The notes under the pieces were generated by a model. It saw only the letters and a program-made list of their open reading frames with translations. It had not been told where the DNA came from and searched no databases. From the NCBI RefSeq assembly GCF_001428605.1, contig NZ_LMID01000001.1, positions 310,001-374,000 of the forward strand: a stretch of 64,000 bases of DNA. Reading direction: 5' to 3'. This DNA is from Sphingomonas sp. Root720. GTDB taxonomy: Bacteria; Pseudomonadota; Alphaproteobacteria; Sphingomonadales; Sphingomonadaceae. The position numbers and the translations under genes are program-made. Below are positions 51,549-60,119 of this stretch, in pieces. How positions within the stretch are numbered: position 1 is the stretch's first letter; every line of letters begins with the position of its first letter.

Positions 51549-52256
51549 TCAGACCAGCGGCAGGTAGGCGGACTCCGTGAAATGCTCATTGTCGAGCGAC
51601 ACCATATCGAGAAGTTCGGGAGGCGGATTTTTGAAAGCCTCCATAAGCTGTTCGGAGGGGCCCACCTGGTCGTAAACGGCAACCGTTTGATAGTCCGGCT
51701 CCAGAGCGCCAGGATTTTGATACATGCTCCGTTCGAAGCGCTGCGCACTTACCAGCGGATCGAAGACCGGCGCATGGCCGAGCAAGCGGGTGTTGAACCA
51801 CTCCGCATATTCGGCCTCCATGCCGGCCACCGGGTTCGTGTAGTGCACCATTACGGTGGTCGGCATATCGCCGCACTCAAGACCATATTTCGGGCTGACG
51901 GGATAATAGAGCCAGGTCGCGACCTCGCCGGCCGAGGCCTCGGTGGCGTAGGCATTTTGAGCGAATTCGATTACCTTATGCGCATCTTCGGGGCCGCCGC
52001 CGAGAATATCGACGAGCGCGAGATATTTCATGGGGACGGGAGGAAAGCGCCCCCATGTGATGTCCACGCCGTCACGCTCGAATAAGCGTGCTCGAAACAC
52101 TGGCGATAATTTCCGCAGCTCGTCTCGAAACTGCCCCTTGAACCATTCGAGAAAGGCCGGCCCCTGGGCGCCCGCGGGGTTGCCGAGGATCAACAACAGG
52201 AAGCTGGGCTGCGACGTGCGCACTAGATCCAGCGCATAGTTCTTCAAGTCGGTCAT
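51549..52256 (-). CDS. EthD-like dimeric alpha-beta-barrel protein of unknown function
   Basis: I do not recognise a defined function. The 235 residues seem to hold two ferredoxin-like repeats. The first has FLLLILGNPAGAQGPAFLEWFKGQFRDEL, shortened here to its key words FLEWFKGQF; the second has VHYTNPVAGMEAEYAEWFNT. The EWF or EWFN helix after a strand is typical of EthD/stress-responsive A/B-barrel proteins, which often bind or convert hydrophobic intermediates. It is the first gene after box 4 and is followed by crotonase and dehydrogenases. A steering, lactone-forming or oxygenase role is possible (inference). Confidence 0.65.
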   Translation of the reverse strand: MTDLKNYALDLVRTSQPSFLLLILGNPAGAQGPAFLEWFKGQFRDELRKLSPVFRARLFERDGVDITWGRFPPVPMKYLALVDILGGGPEDAHKVIEFAQNAYATEASAGEVATWLYYPVSPKYGLECGDMPTTVMVHYTNPVAGMEAEYAEWFNTRLLGHAPVFDPLVSAQRFERSMYQNPGALEPDYQTVAVYDQVGPSEQLMEAFKNPPPELLDMVSLDNEHFTESAYLPLV

Positions 52257-52356
52257 GCTTTCCTCACTAACGTCATACCCAAAGGCCGCGCGCCAAAAGG
52301 ACGGTCGCGGAAAAGGCCTGTATATCAGCCATTTAATCCTCGACCCGTCGATAAAT

Positions 52357-52370
52357 ACCGACCGGACGGT
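52357..52370 (+). promoter_or_regulatory. candidate TetR-type operator, box 4 (ACCGACCGGACGGT)
   Basis: It lies between ATAAAT and AATAAAATCG, 100 nt upstream of the EthD-like gene and 57 nt past the TonB receptor stop. It differs from box 1 at one base, and keeps the ACCG...CGGT palindromic ends. Confidence 0.6.
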
Positions 52371-52426
52371 AATAAAATCGCCCGGCCGGCTTCGGTTAAG
52401 TCCGCAAATTTACAACCACTCGTCCG

Positions 52427-54595
52427 TCAGAAGCGGAACGTCACCTCGATCCCGTAAACCGACCCGACTGGTGGGAAATAGGTGTCGGCGCCGTTCAATA
52501 ACGTACCGCCCGTGACGGATGCGGGTTGGTAATCTACCGTGATCTTCTCGTTCAGGACATTCTCGACATATCCGGTGATCGACCAGCGATCGTCGGCACT
52601 CTGCACGCCCGCACGGATGTTGAGCATGTTCTGCGCCTTCCGCTTATAGGCATTCGCCGGATCCCAATAATAGGCGCCCGTGTAGCGATATTGGGGACGC
52701 AGAAAGAGCTCCAGAGCGTCGCTTACCGGCGCCGTGAGGTTGAAACCCAGATTGGCGGTAAAGTCGGGCGCGCGCAGTGGACGGTCACCACGGGCAGGCT
52801 GGGCGCCGGTATATCCGGCAGGCGCCGTGAACCTCAGGACCTCCGCATCGATATAGCCGATGGCCGCATTGATGCTGAGATTGTCGGCCGCCCTTAGATT
52901 AGCATCGATCTCCAGCCCCCGCTGGCGCGACTTGTCGGTGTTGACGCCGATGTTGGCCAGTGTCGCCTGATCGAACAATCGGAACTGCGCGTTCTTAAGA
53001 TCGCTCTGAAAGACCGCCGCATTGATCGTCAATCGACGATCCAGCCAACGGGTCTTGACGCCGACTTCGTAGGTCGTGGCCACTTCCGCCTTGATGATAT
53101 TGTTACCAAAGCTACGAAGGCCGGGATTGAAGTCGCCGGCGCGGAATCCCTGGCCGACCGAAGCATAGACCGTCAGATCGGCATCGGGCCGATAGGTAAG
53201 CGTGCCCTTGGGCTGAAGCTTGTTGAAGTCGGTCTTATCGGAAGTTGGCAGGACCGGCAGCAGGAAGTCGGTGCTTAGGAGCCTGACCTTCTCATGGTCG
53301 TATCGCACGTCCAGGTCAAAGCGCAGTTCCGGCGTGATGTCATAGCCAAGCTGCGCGAAGACCGCCCAGACATCCCTTCGATATCGGTTGGCATTGTCGC
53401 CGAACGGAGCGACCGGCCCGATCGGAACCGGCGACAGGCCAAAGAAGAAGGGATCCGCGAAAATCTGCCGCCGGAGGATCGCACGCGATCGCGCATGATA
53501 GCCGCCGACCACGAAATGAGCAGGCCCTTCCGCATTTGAGACCAGCCGCAACTCCTGCGAAAAGCCCTTGTCGTTCTGAAGCTGCCTGGCGTCCGTCACC
53601 GGAAAAGCCGTGCTGTCGAGATCGAGCCTCAAGCGCTCCTTATGCTCGACGTAGGCCAGCGTGCCGATCAGCGAGACGGGTCCGAGATCATAGCTGAGCT
53701 TGCCGGAAACATCGTTCAGATTGCGGATGCCGTAACCGGCGATGTCGACATTCAGCGGATCATCGTTGTCGTTCGGCCGCCCCGTGCTGCTCTCGACGAA
53801 ATTCGGATCGTTCCCGTGCGTCTTAGAATGCGTATATTTGATGTCGAGTTCGAGATCATCGGTGGGCGTCGCTATCAGCCGTACGCGCTGACTAAAGTCC
53901 TTATATTTGTCGGAATAGGTGCCGGTCGTGATATTCTGCACCTGCCCACGCCGATCTTTCCAAGACAGGCCGCCGAGCAGGAATAGCTTATCCTGGACGA
54001 CCGGCCCGCTCACGGACAATTTCGCCTTATATTCCTCGCCGCGGGCGGCGCCGGCCATCGCATGTGCGACGAAGTCGTTGCCCGGCTTGCGGGTCGTTAT
54101 ATTGATGGCTCCAGCGATCGCGTTTCTTCCGTAGATCGCGCCTTGCGGCCCCTTGAGCACTTCGATCTGCTCGAGATCGAACTCGTCGACATTGAATTGG
54201 GCCGGAAGGATTTGCAGCACGCCGTCAACGACCACGGCGACGGGAGGCGATGAAAAACGCTCCTGGGTTTGCCCGCGAACAGTAAGAAAACCACCGCCCG
54301 GTCCGAAGGACGAGGTGAAATTCACATTGGGGGTCTGGGTAGCTATGTCGGAGACGCTCTCGACGCCGCGCTGCGCGATGTCCTGCGCGGTAAGCACGGA
54401 AACCGAAATCGGCGTGCTCTGGAGGCTTTCCGTGAAACGCCGGGCCGTAACGAGGATTTCCCCACTACCAGCCTCCGCCCCGGCCTCGCTCGCCGCAACG
54501 CCGACCGCACTTTGCGCATATGAGACCGAGGATGCCGTAGTCAGCAGCGCCACTGTCAGGCCGCGTGCAAGAGACTTCACCATTCTGGATGACAT
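52427..54595 (-). CDS. TonB-dependent outer-membrane receptor
   Basis: The 722-residue protein has a signal peptide (MSSRMVKSLARGLTVALLTT, cleavage near SYAQS) and a plug with GEILVTARRFTESLQSTPIS and LEQIEVLKGPQGAIYGRNAI. The long barrel ends in ...YGIEVTFRF with a terminal Phe. The ribosome-binding site GGGAGA is 6 nt upstream. It is separated by 90 nt from a small A+T-rich gene, which follows the MmsA-type dehydrogenase. It is probably the uptake receptor for the substrate of the right-hand module, for instance a sulfated or otherwise bulky compound (inference). Confidence 0.93.
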   Translation of the reverse strand: MSSRMVKSLARGLTVALLTTASSVSYAQSAVGVAASEAGAEAGSGEILVTARRFTESLQSTPISVSVLTAQDIAQRGVESVSDIATQTPNVNFTSSFGPGGGFLTVRGQTQERFSSPPVAVVVDGVLQILPAQFNVDEFDLEQIEVLKGPQGAIYGRNAIAGAINITTRKPGNDFVAHAMAGAARGEEYKAKLSVSGPVVQDKLFLLGGLSWKDRRGQVQNITTGTYSDKYKDFSQRVRLIATPTDDLELDIKYTHSKTHGNDPNFVESSTGRPNDNDDPLNVDIAGYGIRNLNDVSGKLSYDLGPVSLIGTLAYVEHKERLRLDLDSTAFPVTDARQLQNDKGFSQELRLVSNAEGPAHFVVGGYHARSRAILRRQIFADPFFFGLSPVPIGPVAPFGDNANRYRRDVWAVFAQLGYDITPELRFDLDVRYDHEKVRLLSTDFLLPVLPTSDKTDFNKLQPKGTLTYRPDADLTVYASVGQGFRAGDFNPGLRSFGNNIIKAEVATTYEVGVKTRWLDRRLTINAAVFQSDLKNAQFRLFDQATLANIGVNTDKSRQRGLEIDANLRAADNLSINAAIGYIDAEVLRFTAPAGYTGAQPARGDRPLRAPDFTANLGFNLTAPVSDALELFLRPQYRYTGAYYWDPANAYKRKAQNMLNIRAGVQSADDRWSITGYVENVLNEKITVDYQPASVTGGTLLNGADTYFPPVGSVYGIEVTFRF

Positions 54596-54685
54596 AACTT
54601 TCTCCCTGTTAATATTTTCATATTGAGCACATCTTCAAACCGCCGTGACAATCTTCCTTATAATGACGATCTTATATTTTATTCT

Positions 54686-55024
54686 TCAGCCTTTCAGCTT
54701 TCCTGGCAACTGATCATTGTAAACGTCCATCAACTTTCTTGCTATTTCTTCGTCTATTTCAGCGGGCTTTACGTCAAAGCTCCCATCTTCTGTAAACCAA
54801 TTTATAGAAGCTGTGCCCGAAATGCAGACCTTTCCATTATAGGATGTCCTAAATTTCACTTCTCTACCGAGCTGACGACCAATTATGTCAAACCCATCCA
54901 AGAAAAACCTAACCTCTCTGGGAATATCCGATCTTATTGGAGCCGGACTCCATTTTCCCCTTTTGGTCAGAAGGTTCATCGAACGGCGGCTTAATTCTAT
55001 ATAGTCTTTCTGGTCCAAGCTCAT
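54686..55024 (-). CDS. small hypothetical protein, A+T-rich gene
   Basis: I do not recognise this 112-residue protein. It begins MSLDQKDYIELSRRSMNLLT and includes EVRFFLDGFDIIGRQLGREV and FRTSYNGKVCISGTASINWF; it is soluble, with no motif or membrane segment. The ATG has a GGAG site 5 nt upstream and lies 24 nt after the dehydrogenase stop, so it is translated in that operon. Base composition is clearly more A+T-rich than all neighbours, and so is the following 90-nt gap. That suggests later acquisition or strong structural constraint. A small open frame on the other strand (54623-54994) looks like a shadow. Confidence 0.6.
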   Translation of the reverse strand: MSLDQKDYIELSRRSMNLLTKRGKWSPAPIRSDIPREVRFFLDGFDIIGRQLGREVKFRTSYNGKVCISGTASINWFTEDGSFDVKPAEIDEEIARKLMDVYNDQLPGKLKG

Positions 55025-55048
55025 TTCGGCTCCAATCCCGCTCGACAG

Positions 55049-56488
55049 TTAAAGCGCCCTGGCCGTGACGGTTTTTGTTCGCGTCAAAAAGTCGATGGTG
55101 TCGCGACCATGCATCTTCGTCTCGGTGAAGGCGCTGTCCTTCCATCCAGCGAAGCCATGGAAGTAAACCGGGGATGGTATCGGCACGTTGATACCGATTT
55201 GACCGGCCGGCGCGTCGTCGGTGAAACGGCTTGCGAGGCCCACATCGCGTGTGAAGATGGACGCCCCGTTTCCGAAGTCGCTGGCGCTTATCACCGCGAC
55301 AGCTTCCTCGTAGCTGTTCACGCGCACGACTGAGAGGACCGGCCCGAATATCTCGTCACTATGCGCAGCCATGCCGGGACGGACATTGTCGAGCACGGTC
55401 GGGCCGAGATACCAGCCATCGTCGCCGGCGCCGTGCTGACGGCCGTCCAGAGCAACGGTGGCACCTTCCTTCTTTGCTTGCTCGACATGGCCAGCGATGC
55501 GCTGCACGCTTTCCTCGCTGATCACCGGACCAAGCACGGCTGAAGGGTCCGTGATATTGCCGATCGGCAGAGCGGCGGCGCGTTTGCTGATCGCGTCCAC
55601 CAGAGGATCGGCGATGGCTCCGACCGCGACGATCACGGAGACCGCCATGCAGCGCTGGCCCGCCGCACCGAACGCCGCGGATACCGCCGCATCGGCGGTG
55701 GAATCGACATCCGCGTCCGGCATGACAACAAGGTGGTTCTTGCCGCCGCCAAAGGCCTGCACGCGTTTGTTATGCGCCACGCCCTTGGTACGGATGTGGC
55801 GCGCGATCGGCGTCGATCCGACGAAGGTTATCGCCGCCACGTCGGGATGCTCGATGATCCGGTCCACGGCTGCCGCCCCGCCGAGCAGCACATTGAACAC
55901 CCCGTCCGGCAGGCCGGCCTTGCTGAAATATTCGGCCAGCCGGAGCAGCGCGGAGGGATTCCGATCGCTCGGCTTGGCGACGACCGTGTTGCCGCAGGCG
56001 ATCGCCATCATCGTTTGCAGAAGCGGTATCATGACCGGGAAGTTGAACGGGCTGATCGCCGCGACGACGCCCACCGGATAGCGCACTTCATACGTGTTGA
56101 TCCCGGTGGCGATACCGCGCGTATAAGGCGTCGCGGACAGCACCGTGGTCGCCGTCGCATGCCCGATGATCTCGACCGCCCGGTTGACCTCCATGGTTGC
56201 GTCCGTCAGCGTCTTCCCGGTTTCGGTCAGGACGAAATCAATAATTTCTTCCTTGTTGACCTCCAGCGCCCGCCGAAGGTCGAACATCAGATTGATGCGT
56301 TGCTGCACGGCCAGCCCTGACCATGCGGGAAGCGCAGCCTTTGCCGCGGCGACGACGATATCGACCTCTTCATCCGGTGCGGCGGGCACGAGGCCGAGCC
56401 GGCATCCTGTCGCCGGGTTGATTATCGGAGCAGCCGTTCCGACGGACTCCATCGATCGCCCGGAAACAAAATGTGCCAATTGATTCAT
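55049..56488 (-). CDS. mmsA: methylmalonate-semialdehyde dehydrogenase (CoA-acylating)
   Basis: The 479-residue protein has the ALDH fold with C280 in GAAGQRCMAVS. Where non-acylating enzymes carry the general-base Glu (ELGGK), it has F246-GGGKNHLVVMPDAD. The pattern GAKNH/GGKNH-x-V-V-x-P-D-A is the hallmark of MmsA/IolA, which convert malonate or methylmalonate semialdehyde plus CoA to acetyl- or propionyl-CoA and CO2. That suggests the degraded skeleton ends in such a semialdehyde. It belongs to the leftward operon from box 5: alpha/beta-hydrolase, RidA, this gene, small protein, perhaps TonB receptor. Confidence 0.9.
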   Translation of the reverse strand: MNQLAHFVSGRSMESVGTAAPIINPATGCRLGLVPAAPDEEVDIVVAAAKAALPAWSGLAVQQRINLMFDLRRALEVNKEEIIDFVLTETGKTLTDATMEVNRAVEIIGHATATTVLSATPYTRGIATGINTYEVRYPVGVVAAISPFNFPVMIPLLQTMMAIACGNTVVAKPSDRNPSALLRLAEYFSKAGLPDGVFNVLLGGAAAVDRIIEHPDVAAITFVGSTPIARHIRTKGVAHNKRVQAFGGGKNHLVVMPDADVDSTADAAVSAAFGAAGQRCMAVSVIVAVGAIADPLVDAISKRAAALPIGNITDPSAVLGPVISEESVQRIAGHVEQAKKEGATVALDGRQHGAGDDGWYLGPTVLDNVRPGMAAHSDEIFGPVLSVVRVNSYEEAVAVISASDFGNGASIFTRDVGLASRFTDDAPAGQIGINVPIPSPVYFHGFAGWKDSAFTETKMHGRDTIDFLTRTKTVTARAL

Positions 56489-56554
56489 TATTCAGGCCCT
56501 TCTGAGGAAATCCGTCGGCGGATGACCGACGCGCGCTGCGGGCTTTCGCCCGAC

Positions 56555-56941
56555 TTACCGTGGCAAATGTGCGGTTGAACAAATTTCCAGCAGGCAATCG
56601 GGCGGTGCGAGACTGGCCTGAATGCAGTAGCGGGCCGGCGGATTGACCGGAAAATACTCGGCGTAGACTTCGTTCATCGCCCGATAGTCATCCAGGTCGC
56701 GCAGGAAGATCGAATTGAAGACGACGTCGTCGAGTGTGCCGCCGGCGGTCTCGACCACCTCCTTGATGTTCTCGATCACCTGTCGTGTCTGGATACGGAT
56801 ATCGCCCGCCCCAACAGTCTTCCAATTCTTGTCGAACGGCAGGATCCCGGAAACATAGAGAATGTTATCGGCAACTATACCGGACGACAGAGGCGCGGGC
56901 GGCGGAGCCAGACCTTCCAGATTGACAGGGACACGCGGCAT
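56555..56941 (-). CDS. RidA/YjgF/TdcF-family protein
   Basis: ATG at 56941 with AAGGA 8 nt upstream gives 128 residues, the normal RidA size; a TTG at 56974 overlapping the previous stop is an alternative. LSSGIVADNILYVSGILPFD and FNSIFLRDLDDYRAMNEVYA are the conserved strand and helix, and NPPARYCIQASLAPPDCLLE has the Arg of the active site in its conserved place. RidA proteins hydrolyse reactive enamines or imines; catabolic-cluster members may act as deaminases or tautomerases. It lies between the alpha/beta-hydrolase and MmsA genes. Confidence 0.9.
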   Translation of the reverse strand: MPRVPVNLEGLAPPPAPLSSGIVADNILYVSGILPFDKNWKTVGAGDIRIQTRQVIENIKEVVETAGGTLDDVVFNSIFLRDLDDYRAMNEVYAEYFPVNPPARYCIQASLAPPDCLLEICSTAHLPR

Positions 56942-56970
56942 TAAGAAATCCTTCAATTGATTAAGCGAAT

Positions 56971-57888
56971 TCAAATATTCTGAGAAATCAGGGCCTGGCC
57001 TATCGGGCTGTAGGGATTTCCAAACATCTCCAGCATTTCATAGTGATTGTACCCCTTGCAGATGAGCAGCTTCCCATCCGCACATTTTTCTTGGAGAATC
57101 TTGGCGAAATCGACTGCCTGACGCTGGAATTCCGGCGTTTCGTAGGTGCCATAGGCAATGATGGTCGGCACATCATATCGTTCGACGTGGCGCTGGACGC
57201 TCATGCGCTCCTCGATCTCGTCGGTGAACGCGACATATCGGGAGCGTGCGGAAAGCCGAACGGGCCGCAAATCGTACATTCCGCTCGCCAGCACCGCGCC
57301 CCTGTACGGCATTCTCGCAAAGCCGAATTGCGACCAGTCGGCCACCATTGCGGCGCTCGCCAGATGCGCGCCGGATGAAAAGCCTGAAAGATAGAGCCGC
57401 TCAGGGTCACCGCCGAGGGTGCGCGCGTTCCTGGCCAACCAAGCCAGTCCTCCGCACACCTGATCCAGCATGGGCGTCAGATCCCCGCCCGTCTCTTCGA
57501 CGGACGTGAAATCCAGAATGGCAAAGCCGATGCCGGCATTGATGAAGGTCTCGGCCATGAAGAACATGCCCTCCGCCTTACGCTGCCGCCATGCGCCGCC
57601 ATGAACATGGATGTGGAGGGGGGCACCGGCCGTCCGCGCCGGATAATAATGCAGCTTCTCGATCGTCGAGGGTCCGTAACCGATCGTCTGCGGGTAACCG
57701 ATGCGCTCGACAGTGGAGGCGCTGTTCGAAATCATGCGCTCTATGACTTGCGCGTAATTGGGCGCGTAAACCGTTTGGTCGTAGGCCGCATCAAGCGCGG
57801 CCTGATCGAAGTTGAGCCATATTTTGGGTGCGCCGGCAGCAGCGCTGGTCATGAGCAAACTGCGGCGATCAACGGCCAGCTCAAGCAT
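56971..57888 (-). CDS. alpha/beta-hydrolase (HGGAW esterase, kynurenine-formamidase-like)
   Basis: The 305-residue protein has H96-GGAW100 as the oxyanion motif and G169-F-S171-S-G173 as the nucleophile elbow. An Asp near YGTYETPEFQ and the final His in KGYNHYEML complete the triad. This is the BD-FAE/kynurenine formamidase-like group of esterases and amidases. The N-terminus contains RRSLLMTSAAAGAPK, which hints at a Tat-like leader but is short of a hydrophobic core, so the protein is probably cytoplasmic. Under box 5, it is a good candidate to cleave an ester made by the Baeyer-Villiger enzyme (inference). Confidence 0.88.
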   Translation of the reverse strand: MLELAVDRRSLLMTSAAAGAPKIWLNFDQAALDAAYDQTVYAPNYAQVIERMISNSASTVERIGYPQTIGYGPSTIEKLHYYPARTAGAPLHIHVHGGAWRQRKAEGMFFMAETFINAGIGFAILDFTSVEETGGDLTPMLDQVCGGLAWLARNARTLGGDPERLYLSGFSSGAHLASAAMVADWSQFGFARMPYRGAVLASGMYDLRPVRLSARSRYVAFTDEIEERMSVQRHVERYDVPTIIAYGTYETPEFQRQAVDFAKILQEKCADGKLLICKGYNHYEMLEMFGNPYSPIGQALISQNI

Positions 57889-58059
57889 GACACGCTTCTA
57901 CGCATGATAAGTCATCCTCATCCGGTAGCGATGACCCGATATCAGAGAGACATGCTCTTGACGCAGTTCGTCCCATTTTGACGCTCGCCCTATGGATTAT
58001 CGAAAAGTGAACCTCGCGGCGCCCTACTGTCCGAGCGGCTCGAAAATGGTTTAATAAAA

Positions 58060-58073
58060 CCCGACCGTTCAGT
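58060..58073 (+). promoter_or_regulatory. candidate TetR-type operator, box 5 (CCCGACCGTTCAGT)
   Basis: It lies in TTAATAAAAC...CAATTAAAAAA, 171 nt upstream of the alpha/beta-hydrolase start and 36 nt beyond the MmgE/PrpD stop. It matches box 2 at 13 of 14 bases. The A+T-rich flanks on both sides are like those of the other four. Confidence 0.6.
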
Positions 58074-58108
58074 CAATTAAAAAATGCTGATGCGGATGCC
58101 CATCGTTC

Positions 58109-59488
58109 CTAGGCAAAGGGCTCGAAAATGGTCCGGACGATGGGAACGGCTTCGATATTGTCGACGTGATCCATGAGTCGATCCACGTCCTCAGACTCGG
58201 GTTCGAACCCGCCATGATCAAAGCAGTCGACCAGCTTCGCGCGCAACATCTCGGCGGAGACAGGGTTCTCCGGCGCTCCCAATGGGCAATCACTGCTTTC
58301 GACAATTCTGTCGCCTGCGGCGGTATGGACGGTGAAATCGGTACGTCCGATGATCCGGTCGGTGCGATGAGCTTCGCTAGGGTGGACGTGGACCTTGGCG
58401 GCCAGCGCCGCAACGCGCGGATCGCCGAGACGCGACGGAGAACTGTCCGCCAATCCCATCCTGCCGTGCAGCAAGGCACAGGCTGCCACGAAATAGGCTG
58501 AGAACTGCGCATCGCCGCTGGTTCGCGGCCGGAGCTTCGCGTCGCGCGGATGACCCACTACGTTAAAGACCTCTGGCGATACGGTTATATCGATACGGTC
58601 GATCTGGTCCGCCGACATCGCACCATGGGTGTCCCGGACAGACCGGGCCATGTCGATCATCGCATGAACGGCCCGGCAGGCGGCATAGGGCTTTACGGAA
58701 ATGTGGGTGCCGTAAAAACGCTCGCCCAATCCGCCGACCAACTTATCGAGGTCGTGCTCGGGCTCGAACGCAGTCAGATATCCGCCTCGGCCAAGCAGGA
58801 ACGCCTTGGCGCCCGTTGCGCCGAGTTGTGCCAGCAAGCCGCTCTGCACCGCGGCGGCGGCACAGTTGCCATATTGCACCGCCGCCGCCGTTTTCCCCTC
58901 GAGCACGCCCTGCAGATCGCCCGCACCGTAGACCATCGAGAGGCCCAGCGCGTTCCATGTCGCTTCTTCGTCCAGTTCCAGCGCGACCGCCGCGCCCGCC
59001 GTCGCCGCCAGCACGCGATATATGTCGTTGCGTCCCGACTGCATGGGATTCCTGGCAATCGCCAGACCGAACCGAACATTCAGATCCTGCGCGACGACGA
59101 TGGCACGGACGAAGTCCTTTCCCGACATCGGAAGGAGATCGGCAAAGGCGAGCAGCGCCGGAAATGCGGCGGCCGTCGGATGGATAGGAACATAGTCCGT
59201 GCAGTCGTCGAGTTCGACGGCGCGGCTATGCGCGCCGTTCACCCAGGCGGCGGCCGGGGCCGGCACGCGGCGACCCGTAGTGTAGACGCGCGCTTCGGGA
59301 GTGCCGCCCCAACGCTCGACGAGCGTACCCAGAGCCCCCATCCCTTCTACACCGCGCCCCGCCACCATCACGGCAAGTCCATCCACGATGCTGCGCTTGG
59401 CTACGGCGATCGCGTCCTCGGATAGCTGCTCGTAACGGCACGTCGCGACATGACGGGCAATGATCGCCTCTGGTTGAGGGGACATCAT
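58109..59488 (-). CDS. MmgE/PrpD-family protein
   Basis: The 459-residue protein matches the 2-methylcitrate dehydratase/cis-aconitate decarboxylase superfamily: RSIVDGLAVMVAGRGVEGM near the start, AWVNGAHSRAVELDDC, GLSMVYGAGDLQGVLEGKTA, and FYGTHISVKPYAACRAVHAM with the conserved K-P-Y-x-x-C. Classic PrpD dehydrates 2-methylcitrate; many catabolic paralogues have unknown dehydratase, isomerase or lyase roles. It lies downstream of the ABM-zinc-ribbon gene (59 nt) in a leftward operon divergent from a MocR regulator. Confidence 0.9.
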   Translation of the reverse strand: MMSPQPEAIIARHVATCRYEQLSEDAIAVAKRSIVDGLAVMVAGRGVEGMGALGTLVERWGGTPEARVYTTGRRVPAPAAAWVNGAHSRAVELDDCTDYVPIHPTAAAFPALLAFADLLPMSGKDFVRAIVVAQDLNVRFGLAIARNPMQSGRNDIYRVLAATAGAAVALELDEEATWNALGLSMVYGAGDLQGVLEGKTAAAVQYGNCAAAAVQSGLLAQLGATGAKAFLLGRGGYLTAFEPEHDLDKLVGGLGERFYGTHISVKPYAACRAVHAMIDMARSVRDTHGAMSADQIDRIDITVSPEVFNVVGHPRDAKLRPRTSGDAQFSAYFVAACALLHGRMGLADSSPSRLGDPRVAALAAKVHVHPSEAHRTDRIIGRTDFTVHTAAGDRIVESSDCPLGAPENPVSAEMLRAKLVDCFDHGGFEPESEDVDRLMDHVDNIEAVPIVRTIFEPFA

Positions 59489-59547
59489 GCTACTCCCTTA
59501 CGCCTCGCCGTGCCGCCTGGAGCGCACATTTGCATCCCTCCATGCGC

Positions 59548-60021
59548 TCAGCCCGTCGCGAGAATTTCGTCCCTGAACAATGCGAAGCTGTTTTCGGTGT
59601 CTGGCATGACCGGGAAGTTGAACCCGCAAACGCCACAGGGCTGTTTGAGCACAGCTTGTTCCTGGCGGAGTTCATAGGACTTGTCCGATGCCGTGCCACA
59701 GGTCGGGCACACGCGGATAAGCCGCGTGTTCTTCAGTTCGAAGTTGGTGATGATATCTTCCATGATGGCGCCCGAGCGAACCGCCCATTCCTTGCTATGC
59801 TTGTGATACGGGTTCAGGTGCCATGCCTTGAGCGTCTCGAACGAACTCCAGAAGCTAACTTCATTGTGCCAGCTCGGATCGTTGGGGTGCGTCCACCAGG
59901 TCAGGTGAAGAAATCCGGGAATTTTGGTAAGATGGTTGCCTACGTCCGCGAACAGAACCTTGAATTTCTCATAGCCATCAGGGCTGGAAAAACGAACCCG
60001 CTGCATGCTCAGATAAACCAT
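59548..60021 (-). CDS. ABM-like monooxygenase/NIPSNAP-type domain fused to a zinc ribbon
   Basis: The 157 residues fall in two parts. Residues 1-95 form an antibiotic-biosynthesis-monooxygenase-like ferredoxin fold (FSSPDGYEKFKVLF, then FLHLTWWTHPNDPSWHNEVS and FETLKAWHLNPYHKHSKEWA). Residues 100-135 carry C105-P-T-C108 and C129-G-V-C132, a typical two-knuckle zinc ribbon. Such a C-terminal ribbon on an ABM domain is not a combination I know as standard. The His-rich middle could bind heme or metal. It stands between the SnoaL-like and MmgE/PrpD genes. The function is not assigned. Confidence 0.75.
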   Translation of the reverse strand: MVYLSMQRVRFSSPDGYEKFKVLFADVGNHLTKIPGFLHLTWWTHPNDPSWHNEVSFWSSFETLKAWHLNPYHKHSKEWAVRSGAIMEDIITNFELKNTRLIRVCPTCGTASDKSYELRQEQAVLKQPCGVCGFNFPVMPDTENSFALFRDEILATG

Positions 60022-60119
60022 GATTTCCCCCTATATCGTGGATTGCCCTCTCCGGTGCGACGTCGCTCTTATTCGGCTTGGTGATGATGGGCGGGGCCGG
60101 ATCGGCAGATCCGACGCGG

